NCBI RefSeq assembly: GCF_016865365.1
Contig: NZ_AP024469.1
Coordinates: 666,001-730,000 of the forward strand
Direction: 5' to 3'
Length of the DNA stretch: 64,000 nt
From: Geobacter sp. SVR
Lineage (GTDB): Bacteria; Desulfobacterota; Desulfuromonadia; Geobacterales; Pseudopelobacteraceae
A model generated the notes under the pieces. It ran no database searches and was not told the DNA's origin. It was given only the letters and a program-made list of their open reading frames with translations. The translations under genes and the position numbers were made by a program. Below, one piece after another: positions 42,441 to 52,797 of the stretch (positions are counted from its first letter, which is position 1; each line of letters opens with the position of its first letter).

Positions 42441-43523
42441 TTAAAACAGCGAGAACTTCACGTAGCGCCCCGGATTTTTCTTGATGTCGCTGACCAGCAG
42501 GTCCACCGAGTCCACCATTTTGTTCAGGCGCTCGTAAAGCTCCTGCTCGTTGATGGCCTTGCCCAGCGACCCCTCGCCCTTGTTGACCCGGCCGGTGATC
42601 TCTTCGATAGCCTTGACCGAGTTGTCGGCCCTGGTCAGCAGGGAGAGCCCCTTGTCGTAAAGCTCACGGCTTCCGATCAACTGGCCGATGGTGCTGTCCT
42701 GGGAGGTCAGCTTCTTGTTCAGTTCGCGTACATCCTGGGCAGCCTCGACGCTCTTGTCGGCCAGGGACACGAGTTTGTCGTAAAGAGTCTTGTCATGGAT
42801 CAGCTTGTTCAAGCTTCCCTCGGAGGCCTGGATGTCCTGCAGGGTCCGGTCGGCCCGGTTGAGAATGCTGATCAGCTTGTTGTACGGTTCCGGGCTGCGG
42901 TTCAGTTTGCCCAGCGTGCCTTCGCCCCGGTTGATGGTGATTGTCAGGTCGCTCAATTCGTTGGTCAGTTTGACGATGTTCTGGTACAGGGCCGGGTCGG
43001 TGTTCAGCTTGCCGAGGGTGCCCTTGCCCTGGGTGATGCTGTCCACGACGGTGTTGACCCGGTCGAAGGTCGTTCCGGCCTTCTGGATGACATCATCCAG
43101 CCTGGCCACGGAGGTGCCGTGCAGGATGGTCGGCTGTGTCAGCGAATAGGACTGGGACGGGGTGATGTCCACGTACTTTTCGCCCATCAACCCTCGGGTC
43201 TTGATGGTGATGGAGGAATCGGAACCGATCTTGCGCAGGGCGCCCTTGTCCGCCTCCAATTGGATGGTGACCTCGTTGTTCTTCTCCGGGTTGGCGAAGC
43301 CGATGGCGGTAACCACCCCCACATCCACCCCCGCCAGCCAGACCGGCGCCCCTTCCTTGAGTCCGGCTACGTCGCTCATGATCACCTGCAGTTTCCCCTT
43401 GGAGGTGAACATCTTGGTCTTCTGTCCCATCAGCAGGATGCCGCCTGCGATGAAGATCAGCGCCGCCACGATGAACACCCCTGCCCGGACCTGCGCCCAG
43501 CCTATCTCGTTGCTGCGTTCCAT
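42441..43523 (-). CDS. mlaD: MlaD-type MCE-domain lipid-transport protein
   Basis: The 360-residue protein has an N-terminal membrane anchor (VFIVAALIFIAGGILLMGQ) and one MCE/MlaD domain (about residues 38-120, KGAPVWL-like GLKEGAPVWLAGVDVGVV and GLMGEKYVDITPS). The C-terminal half contains at least four related units with the pattern G-[EK]-G-[TS]-[LI]-G-K-x-N/I followed by xLYxxL, probably a helical stalk or tube. With MlaE and MlaF it forms an ABC system moving phospholipids between the membranes. It overlaps mlaF by 22 bases. Confidence 0.9.
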   Translation of the reverse strand: MERSNEIGWAQVRAGVFIVAALIFIAGGILLMGQKTKMFTSKGKLQVIMSDVAGLKEGAPVWLAGVDVGVVTAIGFANPEKNNEVTIQLEADKGALRKIGSDSSITIKTRGLMGEKYVDITPSQSYSLTQPTILHGTSVARLDDVIQKAGTTFDRVNTVVDSITQGKGTLGKLNTDPALYQNIVKLTNELSDLTITINRGEGTLGKLNRSPEPYNKLISILNRADRTLQDIQASEGSLNKLIHDKTLYDKLVSLADKSVEAAQDVRELNKKLTSQDSTIGQLIGSRELYDKGLSLLTRADNSVKAIEEITGRVNKGEGSLGKAINEQELYERLNKMVDSVDLLVSDIKKNPGRYVKFSLF

Positions 43524-44302
43524 GTCGTCTTCCGTTCCTTTTCCGCATGTAGGACAAATAGAGATCGATCCGTCGGCTGCAGGAATTCCTGCACCTCAGG
43601 CAGAGCGCTGGCCTTCATCTCCGCCTCGGTGCCCTCGAACACCTGCCGCGCCTTATGCAGAAAAGTGAAGCGGTCAGAGGTGACGAAGGCGGTGGCAAGG
43701 TCGTGGGTGACCATCAGAGTGGTCGTGCCCCCGGCCTGCAGCCGCTGCATCAGGTGACAGATGTTGTAGACCCCGATCGGGTCCAGCCCGGTAGTCGGTT
43801 CATCAAAAAAGATATAGTCCGGATTGGCTGCCAGGGCCCTTGCTATGGCGACCCGTTTTTTCATTCCGCCGGAAAGCTCGGACGGATACAGGTCCAGAGC
43901 CTGCTCTACGCCGACGAACTGCAGTTTTTCCAGCACGATCCGTTCGATCTCGCCGATGCTGAGCCGCCCCTCCTCGAACAGGCGGTAACCGACGTTTTCT
44001 CCGACGGTCATGGAATCGAACAGGGCACCACCCTGGAAAACGATGGCAATGCGCTTGCGCAGCTCTACGTACCGGGACTCGGGCAGTCCCGTGATGCACT
44101 GATCACCGATGAATACCCGTCCCGCCTGCGGTTCCAGGAGCCCCAGCAGCAGCTTGAGGATAGTGGTCTTGCCGGCCCCGCTGACCCCCAGGATGGTACG
44201 ATTGACTCCCCGTTCCAGGCAGAAGTCGAAATCTTCCAGTATCTTGCGGCCACCGACGGAATAGCATACCTTTTCCATACGGATCGAATTGCTGCTGGTC
44301 AT
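43502..44302 (-). CDS. mlaF: MlaF-type ABC transporter ATP-binding protein
   Basis: The 266-residue ATPase carries Walker A GVSGAGKTT, Q-loop IVFQGGALFDSMTVGENVGY (typical of MlaF), signature LSGGMKKRVAIAR, Walker B YIFFDEPTTGLDP and the switch His MVTHDLATA. The start at 44302 overlaps the stop of the EVE gene (ATGA); a longer frame to 44341 is the end of that gene in another frame. It powers phospholipid transport with MlaE and MlaD. Confidence 0.93.
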   Translation of the reverse strand: MTSSNSIRMEKVCYSVGGRKILEDFDFCLERGVNRTILGVSGAGKTTILKLLLGLLEPQAGRVFIGDQCITGLPESRYVELRKRIAIVFQGGALFDSMTVGENVGYRLFEEGRLSIGEIERIVLEKLQFVGVEQALDLYPSELSGGMKKRVAIARALAANPDYIFFDEPTTGLDPIGVYNICHLMQRLQAGGTTTLMVTHDLATAFVTSDRFTFLHKARQVFEGTEAEMKASALPEVQEFLQPTDRSLFVLHAEKERKTTWNAATR

Positions 44303-44769
44303 CGGTCCGGCATACCCCCCATGGTCATGATGATCTGCCACTGCTCCGGCGTAACCGGTTGGATGGAAAGCCGGCTGCGCCGGACCAGCGGCATCTCGTC
44401 CAGAAGAGGATTGCCCTTGATCTGTTCCAGGGTGACCGGGCGCAGCAGCGGTTCCCGGTAGCGCACGTCGACCATGTACCAGATCGGATGATCGGGAGAG
44501 GATTTTGGGTCGAAGTGGTCGCTGCCCGGATCGAGGGCGGTAAAATCGGGGTAGCCACCCCTTACCACCTCGGCAATGCCCACCACGGTCGGAATGGCGA
44601 TGTTGCTGTGGTAGAACAGCACCAGGTCGCCGACCTTGATGGCATCCCGCAGGAAGTTGCGGGCCTGGAAGTTGCGCACCCCGTCCCAGTGCTCGGTCAT
44701 GCCGGGGCGGTTCTTCAGATCGTCGAAGGAGAAACAGCCCGGCTCGGTCTTGAAAAGCCAGTAGGTCAT
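44299..44769 (-). CDS. EVE-domain protein
   Basis: The 156-residue protein is a single EVE domain: it starts YWLFKTEPGCFSFDDL, continues EHWDGVRNFQARNFLRDA and KVGDLVLFYHSNIAIPTVVGIAEV, and ends near RLSIQPVTPEQW, like thymocyte nuclear protein 1 and bacterial homologues. EVE domains bind modified bases (for example 5-methylcytosine) or RNA. Its place in the Mla lipid-transport operon, joined by overlaps to mlaF and ten bases from mlaE, is unexpected and may only reflect co-expression. Confidence 0.93.
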   Translation of the reverse strand: MTYWLFKTEPGCFSFDDLKNRPGMTEHWDGVRNFQARNFLRDAIKVGDLVLFYHSNIAIPTVVGIAEVVRGGYPDFTALDPGSDHFDPKSSPDHPIWYMVDVRYREPLLRPVTLEQIKGNPLLDEMPLVRRSRLSIQPVTPEQWQIIMTMGGMPDR

Positions 44770-44779
44770 GCAGCGCTCC

Positions 44780-45550
44780 TTACCTGAAGGCCACGAATAT
44801 CTTGGAGATGAAAAAATCGGATACCAGGATCGTCACCGACGACAGCACCACCGCCTGTTTGGAGGCCGCGCCCACTCCTTCGGCTCCCCGGCGGGTGTTC
44901 AGTCCCGCGTAGCAACCGGTCATGGCCACGATCAGGCCGAAGAACGCAGGCTTGGCCAGCCCTTCGATCAGATCCTGGAAGACCATGAATTGGGGCAGTC
45001 CGCTGACGTACATGGTGGGATTGATGCCGTAACCGGCGGACATGACATAGCCCCCCAGCAGGGAGGTGGCGTCGGTGACCACCGTCAGGAGCGGCATCGC
45101 CAGCAGCATGGCCTTCAGGCGTGGCGCCACCAGGCGCTTGATGATGTCGGTGCCCTCCACCCGCATGGCGTCCACCTGTTCGGTCACCACCATGGTGCCG
45201 AGTTCGGCGGTGATGGCGGAGCCGACCCTACCGGCCACCATCAGCGAGGCCAGTACCGGCCCCAGCTCCTTGATCATGGTGGCTGCCACCATGCCGCCCA
45301 CATAACTGGTGGCGGCGAATGGCTTGAGTTGGATCAGCGCCTGCAGCGCCATGACCATGCCGGTGAACAGCCCGGTCAATATGCAGATGAAAAGCGAGGA
45401 AAAGCCGAGTTTGTCGAATTGGATCGCGAATTCACGATAGTAGAAGGGGCGGCTGAACATGCGCACAAACGACCGCCCGGCCAGGGCGAAATAGTTCTGC
45501 AACTCCTGAAAAAACAGGATCAGGAGCCTATCGATCACCGCGATATTCAT
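44780..45550 (-). CDS. mlaE: MlaE-type ABC transporter permease
   Basis: The 256-residue permease has about five membrane helices and the MlaE signatures GLFTGMVMALQALIQL, ATMIKELGPVLASLMVAGRVGSAITAELGTM, EQVDAMRVEGTDIIKRLVAPR and GCYAGLNTRRGAEGVG. It is the first gene of the operon mlaE-EVE-mlaF-mlaD. AAGGA lies five bases before the ATG at 45550. MlaB and MlaC partners are not in the operon. Confidence 0.94.
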   Translation of the reverse strand: MNIAVIDRLLILFFQELQNYFALAGRSFVRMFSRPFYYREFAIQFDKLGFSSLFICILTGLFTGMVMALQALIQLKPFAATSYVGGMVAATMIKELGPVLASLMVAGRVGSAITAELGTMVVTEQVDAMRVEGTDIIKRLVAPRLKAMLLAMPLLTVVTDATSLLGGYVMSAGYGINPTMYVSGLPQFMVFQDLIEGLAKPAFFGLIVAMTGCYAGLNTRRGAEGVGAASKQAVVLSSVTILVSDFFISKIFVAFR

Positions 45551-45581
45551 GCAGGTCCTTTTACTATGCGCCAAAATCAGC

Positions 45582-45637
45582 AACAGGGATGAACAAGATA
45601 GCAGACATAACGGCGGTCTGTCATCTCTTCATCCCTG
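45582..45637. repeat. Dispersed inverted repeat, family B copy 3 (diverged)
   Basis: AACAGGGATGAACAAGATAG at the left and TCATCTCTTCATCCCTG at the right form an imperfect palindrome similar to 29941 and 42361. It lies between lon and mlaE. Confidence 0.6.
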
Positions 45638-45742
45638 GTCAGGGCTTTTTACGAGCCTGGTACCCTGTCGTCCCTCATGTCTCTCTCTGCCTGTAGAACC
45701 CGTGTTCAGGAGCGGAACAAACCTGCGGTTGCGCACCCGGCG

Positions 45743-48055
<2,313 letters not shown>

Positions 48056-48091
48056 GGGAAGTGTCCTTTGAAGTGGCGGTCTCGAAAGCTA

Positions 48092-48119
48092 ACTTTAGCA
48101 TATTTTCAGGCCCGTTCAA
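48092..48119 (-). promoter_or_regulatory. Possible sigma-70 promoter for lon
   Basis: On the minus strand TTGAAC, a 16-base spacer and TAAAGT; transcription would start near 48085, about 30 bases before the lon ATG. CTTGAA also resembles a sigma-32 -35 element, but no CCCCAT-type -10 follows. Confidence 0.45.
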
Positions 48120-48163
48120 GCCCTTAGAACACGCTTATGGAGAGGGTCACGGAGGGAGCGAAC

Positions 48164-48742
48164 CTAGGTGGGGCGGCCTTCACGCACGCTGACACGTACC
48201 ACACGCACGGCCGTGCGCCGACCTGACCGCTCGCGATGGAGCAGAATAAGAAAGCGTACCGTCACCAGACGATGGATCAGAGCCTGGGTCAGGCGATAGA
48301 GCCAGCGCCTGATGGGTGAGGGACTGGGGCTGCCGAGGATCAGGGGGCAGAAATCGGAGAGCCGTAGCTCGACCTTGGTCCCTTCCTCCCCCGGTACGAC
48401 GCTGAAATGCAATTCCCCGCGTCGGCATTGGCGCGGCTGCACCAGTATTCCGCCGCAGATCTGCAGTGCCGTGCTCTCCGCCGATGGCAGTGGAGGAAGA
48501 AAGCTGATCAGGCTCAGGCCGCTGCCGCCCAGCCGGAACTCAACCCCGTGCGGCTCCTGCACCGGACGGATGATGCCGAAGGTAAAGTGCCGGATGTAAT
48601 CCTGGTAGCGCTGCAGCAGGAGATCGGCGGTCAGGCCGGCTGCGATGCCGGCAGGAAAGATGCTCCATTGCACGGAGAAAACCGAGGCATCCTCCATCAG
48701 TACCTGCTGGCAGGCGATCTCCTGCCGGTGAATCGGTGACAT
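48164..48742 (-). CDS. Conserved-looking hypothetical protein (192 aa)
   Basis: I recognise no family. The protein is a soluble alpha/beta type in appearance, with alternating strands (HFTFGIIRP, GVEFRLGGSGLSLISFLPP, GELHFSVVPGEEGTKVELRL), which could be a START/SRPBCC-like or other small beta fold, and a basic C-terminal tail (RERSGRRTAVRVVRVSVREG). AAGGA lies eight bases before the ATG at 48742, four bases after the stop of the DNA-glycosylase gene, so it is co-transcribed with it. Confidence 0.6.
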   Translation of the reverse strand: MSPIHRQEIACQQVLMEDASVFSVQWSIFPAGIAAGLTADLLLQRYQDYIRHFTFGIIRPVQEPHGVEFRLGGSGLSLISFLPPLPSAESTALQICGGILVQPRQCRRGELHFSVVPGEEGTKVELRLSDFCPLILGSPSPSPIRRWLYRLTQALIHRLVTVRFLILLHRERSGRRTAVRVVRVSVREGRPT

Positions 48743-48746
48743 CGCT

Positions 48747-49358
48747 TCAGTCCTTTGCTGCGGCGCCGGGCATGCCGCCGGTGCTGCATCTGTCCGATTT
48801 CTGGCCTGCGGCCGTGTCGCGCTGTTCCTTGCCCGCAGCATCGCGGTCAGAGAGATACTTCCTGATTTCGAGCCAGCGGCAGAGCTTCTCTTGCCGATCG
48901 ACCCGTACATTGGCAGGACTGGTTGATGGCAGCGCGATCAGTTCGGGGGTATCCGCCAGGGTCGGGACGACGTGCCGCCGAAAGAGTTCGGCCGCCTTGG
49001 CCCCGTCGAAAAAGATGCTGCCGATCCGGTGCAGGGTCAGGAAGGCTCTGAAGTCGTTGACACTGAAGCCTCCCCGGCGGATGTCGGCATCCATGCTCCC
49101 AATCCTGCTGCACGATGCCAGTACGTCCCACAGGGCAATGCCATTGTGCAGCAGGACAGCCACACGCTCGGTGTAGGTCTTGTCCCGGCCGGCGCCGCAG
49201 AGCTCTCCCATTATGTCCCAGAACAGGTTGCGCGGATGGGCATAGTACTGCTGCCGGCGAAGCGACTCCTCACCCGGAAAGGCGCCCAGAATCAGTATGG
49301 TTGCGCCATAGTCCGCCACAGGAGGCAGCCCCTTTCTTTCCAGCCCGGTTTTAGCCAC
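48747..49358 (-). CDS. DNA-deoxyinosine glycosylase (UDG family 6)
   Basis: The 203-residue protein matches the hypoxanthine-DNA glycosylase family of the uracil-DNA glycosylase superfamily: the first motif LGAFPGEESLRRQQYYAHP followed by RNLFWDIMGE, and the second motif ALPSTSPAN. It removes deaminated adenine (hypoxanthine) from DNA. The tail after residue 170 is Lys/Gly-rich and probably disordered. It is first in a two-gene run with the 192-residue hypothetical. Confidence 0.88.
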   Translation of the reverse strand: MAKTGLERKGLPPVADYGATILILGAFPGEESLRRQQYYAHPRNLFWDIMGELCGAGRDKTYTERVAVLLHNGIALWDVLASCSRIGSMDADIRRGGFSVNDFRAFLTLHRIGSIFFDGAKAAELFRRHVVPTLADTPELIALPSTSPANVRVDRQEKLCRWLEIRKYLSDRDAAGKEQRDTAAGQKSDRCSTGGMPGAAAKD

Positions 49359-49513
49359 GTTCCCTCCGCAGGCCAGTTATGCCGCCTGTCTTGATGCCCA
49401 TTCTGCCACCGGAATTAGATATTGCAAACCCTTTTCCAGTGTGGCACCTTTCCTCTGCAGACCCTGTGTCAGGGGGGCTTGAGTTGCCGCATAGCTATGG
49501 CACACTCCATTCT

Positions 49514-50419
49514 ATGGACGACAAGGAAAAGACGGTACTGATAACCGGCGCCACCGGCTTTATCGGAAAGCGTCTGACCCGCCTCCTGCTGGAACGAGGC
49601 TGCCGGGTGCGCTGTTTGGCGCGGGGGACCGCCGTTGCCATCCCTGCCGGTGCGGAAGCGGTGCGGGGTGACATGCTGGACCGTGCCTCGCTGTTGCCGC
49701 TCCTGAAAGGTATCGATACCGCTTTTTACCTGGTGCATTCCATGGCCGGAGGCCGGACCGGGTTTGAACGTCGCGACCGCGAAGCGGCCCGGAATTTTAC
49801 CATGGCCGCCGACCGGGCCAGGGTGCGGCGGGTTATCTACCTCGGGGGGCTGGGAGAAACCGGCTCTCAGCTGTCCGAGCATCTCAGGAGCCGCCTGGAG
49901 GTGGCCGAGATCCTGCGCTCCGGCGCCTTTGCCACCACCTTTCTACGGGCAGCCGTGATCATCGGGGCAGGGGGCGCCTCCTTCGAGCTGGTGCGGGGAT
50001 TGGTGGAGCGTTTGCCGGTGATGGTTACCCCCCGCTGGGTCTCGACCAGATGCCAGCCCATTGCGGTGGATGACGTGATCGCATACCTGGCCGGTTGCCT
50101 GGCGGATGAGCGTACCGCCGGCGGCACTTACGACATCGGTGGTCCCGACATTCTCACCTATCGTGACATGCTGGAACGCTTTGCCCGTCTGACTGGCAAG
50201 CCGCTGCTGATAATCCCGGTGCCGGTGCTGACCCCCAAGCTCTCCTCCTACTGGGTCGGGCTGTTCAGCCCGGTGCCGCCGTCGGTGTCGATGCCGCTGA
50301 TCGAGGGGCTTGCAAACGAGGTGATTTGCCGGGAAAATGTCATCCGCCAATTGATCCCGCTGCAGTTGATCTCCTATGACGAGGCCGTGCGGCGGGCCTT
50401 GAACGAGGCGGCGCAGTAG
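49514..50419 (+). CDS. NAD(P)-binding epimerase-like protein (NDUFA9/YwnB type)
   Basis: The 301-residue protein is an atypical short-chain dehydrogenase with the Rossmann motif VLITGATGFIGKRLTRLLLERG, VRGDMLDRASLLPLLKGIDTAFYLVHSM, the YLGGLGETG segment and QPIAVDDVIAYLAGCL. Relatives include the NDUFA9 subunit of complex I and NmrA-like proteins. The SDR catalytic Tyr-Lys pair is not evident, so it may bind a nucleotide without redox catalysis. The Met at 49514 starts the Rossmann strand at the normal distance; no ribosome binding site is clear. The frame is open to 49379 in sequence opposite the glycosylase promoter. Confidence 0.82.
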   Translation: MDDKEKTVLITGATGFIGKRLTRLLLERGCRVRCLARGTAVAIPAGAEAVRGDMLDRASLLPLLKGIDTAFYLVHSMAGGRTGFERRDREAARNFTMAADRARVRRVIYLGGLGETGSQLSEHLRSRLEVAEILRSGAFATTFLRAAVIIGAGGASFELVRGLVERLPVMVTPRWVSTRCQPIAVDDVIAYLAGCLADERTAGGTYDIGGPDILTYRDMLERFARLTGKPLLIIPVPVLTPKLSSYWVGLFSPVPPSVSMPLIEGLANEVICRENVIRQLIPLQLISYDEAVRRALNEAAQ

Positions 50420-50490
50420 CAGCTTTCTTGCTGCAGCACATTACGTGAGGCGTCCTGTTGCGGCGTCACCCATACAAAGGAGGAATGGCT

Positions 50491-51144
50491 ATGAAGAAGG
50501 TTGGGGTTGTGTTGTCCGGGTGCGGCGTGCGCGACGGCAGCGAGATCCACGAGGCGGTCTTTACCCTGCTGGCGATCGACCAGTGCGGGGCGGAGGCGGT
50601 TTGCATGGCTCCTGATGCGGAGTTTCCCGAGACAAACCATGCGACCATGGAAGAAACCGGAGCCAAGCGCAACGCCCTGGTGGAATCGGCCCGTATCGCC
50701 CGCGGCGATATCCGTAATATTGCAGCGGTCACCGCGGCCGATCTGGATGCAGTCATCTTTCCCGGCGGTTTCGGCGCCGCCAAGAACCTGTGCGATTTCG
50801 CCGTAAAAGGTGCTGCCGCGTCGGTACACCCCGAAGTTGCCCGGCTGTTGAAAGAGATGGCGGCTGCCAAAAAGCCGATCGGGGCCATCTGCATCGCCCC
50901 GGTGGTCACGGCTGCGGTGTTCGGCAAGGAACTGGCCCCCACACTCACCATCGGCACCGATGCCGGCACGGCCGCCGAAATCGGGAAAACCGGCGCCCGG
51001 CACCAGGATTGCGCCGTGACGGAGTGCGTAGTGGACCGGGAGAACAAGCTGGTATCAACCCCGGCTTACATGCTGGCCACGCATATTTCCGAGGTGCACG
51101 AGGGGATCGGAAAATGCGTCAGGGAAGTGATCGCCCTGATCTAA
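50491..51144 (+). CDS. elbB: ElbB-type glyoxalase (DJ-1/PfpI superfamily)
   Basis: The 217-residue protein is of the isoprenoid biosynthesis protein ElbB (YhbL) type: VGVVLSGCGVRDGSEIHEAV at the start, FPGGFGAAKNL in the middle and the nucleophilic Cys in GAICIAPVV. It has weak glyoxalase activity in E. coli; its physiological role is unclear. The ATG at 50491 is seven bases after GGAGG; the in-frame ATG at 50485 is too close. The family A repeat starts on the base right after its stop. Confidence 0.93.
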   Translation: MKKVGVVLSGCGVRDGSEIHEAVFTLLAIDQCGAEAVCMAPDAEFPETNHATMEETGAKRNALVESARIARGDIRNIAAVTAADLDAVIFPGGFGAAKNLCDFAVKGAAASVHPEVARLLKEMAAAKKPIGAICIAPVVTAAVFGKELAPTLTIGTDAGTAAEIGKTGARHQDCAVTECVVDRENKLVSTPAYMLATHISEVHEGIGKCVREVIALI

Positions 51145-51361
51145 CAGGTTGTTGAAAAACGGCATCTCGCCGCCGTCCTCGTCAGCCACCTTGTGACTTC
51201 GGCCTGTGGCCTCACCCTCCGGGCGCCTCCGCGGTCCAATTTCACATGTGAAATTGTGCGGCGTAGCGCTGTTTACACCCTTGGGTGCTACGCCTCCGCG
51301 GGGCCTCCTGCGGGTGCGACGATCTGTCCATTTTTGAACAACCTGAGAATTCAACAGCCTG
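51145..51361. repeat. Dispersed intergenic repeat, family A copy 2 (with nested insert)
   Basis: This 217-base element is the inverse-orientation relative of 2415-2560. It begins CAGGTTGTTGAAAAACG, contains the matching body, and ends with two further CAACAxCCTG-like motifs (51339-51361). Relative to copy 1 it has an extra piece of about 65 bases at 51234-51299, which itself holds a perfect 20-base palindrome (CAATTTCACATGTGAAATTG) and a GCGTAGC / GCTACGC stem. No reading frame or transposase is inside. Confidence 0.85.
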
Positions 51362-51446
51362 CTAGTCTCCGTTCATTTACCTGAACTTGTAACCACGGAC
51401 TGTCGGAGTATCTGACCACGTGTTAAGGCTATTGTAACCTGGCAAC

Positions 51447-51479
51447 AGGGGCGAAGCACACGTTTCGCCCCTCTTTTTA
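51447..51479 (+). terminator. Terminator upstream of the M48 protease gene
   Basis: AGGGGCGAA pairs with TTTCGCCCCT across a seven-base loop and is followed by CTTTTTAT. It should end transcripts from elbB and the repeat before the protease gene starts at 51502. Confidence 0.85.
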
Positions 51480-51501
51480 TCGATGCAAAGGAAGTCGTCC
51501 G

Positions 51502-52779
51502 ATGAAACCGACCCTGTTCCTGCTTTTCGTTACCCTGACCGCCTTCAGCTATTGGCTGCGCCATATCAACCTGCGTCATCTCCGGCAGTACGGCACCAAG
51601 GTTCCCAAGGAATTCGCCGGTGCCATTGACGAAGAGAAACTGCTCAGCAGCAGCGCCTACACTGTCGACTCCAGCCGGCTCGGGTTGTGGGAGTCGCTGT
51701 TCGATAATGCGCTGCTGGTCCTCTTTCTGTTCGGCGGCCTGATCGTCATTTATGACCGCTGGGTGGGAGGCTTGTGTAGCGGGCCCGTACTCAACGGCAT
51801 CCTGTTCTTCCTGTTGTTGACCTGGTGCCAGACGCTCCTGGGAATGCCTTTTGACCTCTATGGCACATTCGTAATCGAGGCGCGCTACGGTTTCAACACC
51901 ATGACGCCCCGCCTGTGGGTGCTGGACTTCCTCAAGTCGCAACTGATCGGGGCCGTGCTGCTGGCGGTACTGATTGCGGCGGTCTTCAGTCTGATCGGGT
52001 GGAGTCAGTCTCACTGGTGGCTGTGGGTATGGTCTTTCCTGGCGCTGTTCAGTCTGTTCATGATGTTTATCTCTCCCTATGTGATCGAACCGCTCTTCAA
52101 CAAATTCGAGCCGGTTACCGAGGAGGGGCTGGAGGATGAGATCCGGGCCATGATGGAAAAGGCGGGCCTGAAGGTGGGACGGGTCATGCAGATGGATGCT
52201 TCCCGGCGCAGCCGGCATTCCAATGCCTATTTCACCGGTATCGGCCGCGTCAAGCGCATCGTGCTGTTCGATACGCTGATCAGGCAGATGACCCACGGCG
52301 AGATCGTGGCGGTACTGGCCCATGAGATCGGCCATTGGAAGCGGGGGCACATCTGGAAACGATTGCTGGAGGCGGAGGTGATGGCCCTGGCAGGGGCCTG
52401 GATCAGCTTCAGGTTGCTGGGTTGGGAGGGACTGCCGGGGGTGCTGGGGCTGCCGGCGGATCTGTCGCTGCCGGGGCGGGTGGTGGTCCTCGGCCTGATT
52501 GGGTCGCTGGTGATGTTCCCGCTGGGGCCCCTGTCAGCCTGGCGTTCGCGCTGTCAGGAACGGGAGGCTGACCGGTTTGCCGCCGAACTGACCGGCCGTC
52601 CCCAGGACTTGGCTTCGGCCCTGGTCAAGCTCTCGGCGGAGAACCTCTCAAACCTGTTTCCTCATCCGTTCTACGCTGCTTTTCACTATTCCCATCCGCC
52701 GGTAGTGGAGCGGGTACGGACGCTCAATGAATGGGCTTCGTCCCTGAAAAGCGGAGAAGCACGCAAGCTTGAGGCTTAA
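51502..52779 (+). CDS. M48-family membrane metalloprotease (Ste24/CAAX protease-like)
   Basis: The 425-residue protein resembles Ste24-type CAAX proteases: an N-terminal multi-helix domain (FLLFVTLTAFSYWLRHINLR, LLVLFLFGGLIVIYDRWVG, LLAVLIAAVFSLIGW), the SPYVIEPLFNKFEPV motif, the SRRSRHSNAYFTGIGRVKRI motif, the zinc site LAHEIGHWKRGH and the third ligand Glu in QEREADRFAAEL. Bacterial members take part in membrane protein quality control. It is distinct from htpX at 21402. The start lies 22 bases after a terminator; AAAGGAAG precedes the ATG. Confidence 0.93.
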   Translation: MKPTLFLLFVTLTAFSYWLRHINLRHLRQYGTKVPKEFAGAIDEEKLLSSSAYTVDSSRLGLWESLFDNALLVLFLFGGLIVIYDRWVGGLCSGPVLNGILFFLLLTWCQTLLGMPFDLYGTFVIEARYGFNTMTPRLWVLDFLKSQLIGAVLLAVLIAAVFSLIGWSQSHWWLWVWSFLALFSLFMMFISPYVIEPLFNKFEPVTEEGLEDEIRAMMEKAGLKVGRVMQMDASRRSRHSNAYFTGIGRVKRIVLFDTLIRQMTHGEIVAVLAHEIGHWKRGHIWKRLLEAEVMALAGAWISFRLLGWEGLPGVLGLPADLSLPGRVVVLGLIGSLVMFPLGPLSAWRSRCQEREADRFAAELTGRPQDLASALVKLSAENLSNLFPHPFYAAFHYSHPPVVERVRTLNEWASSLKSGEARKLEA

Positions 52780-52797
52780 CCTGCTGCGCCTGCCGGC

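Noticed and set aside
45627..45646. A plus-strand terminator CCCTGGTCAGGGCTTTTT
   Set aside because: The stem is only four base pairs, and no plus-strand gene precedes it.
49441..49460. A -24/-12 element TGGCACC...TGCA before the NDUFA9-like gene
   Set aside because: The GC element is displaced by at least one base from the required spacing.
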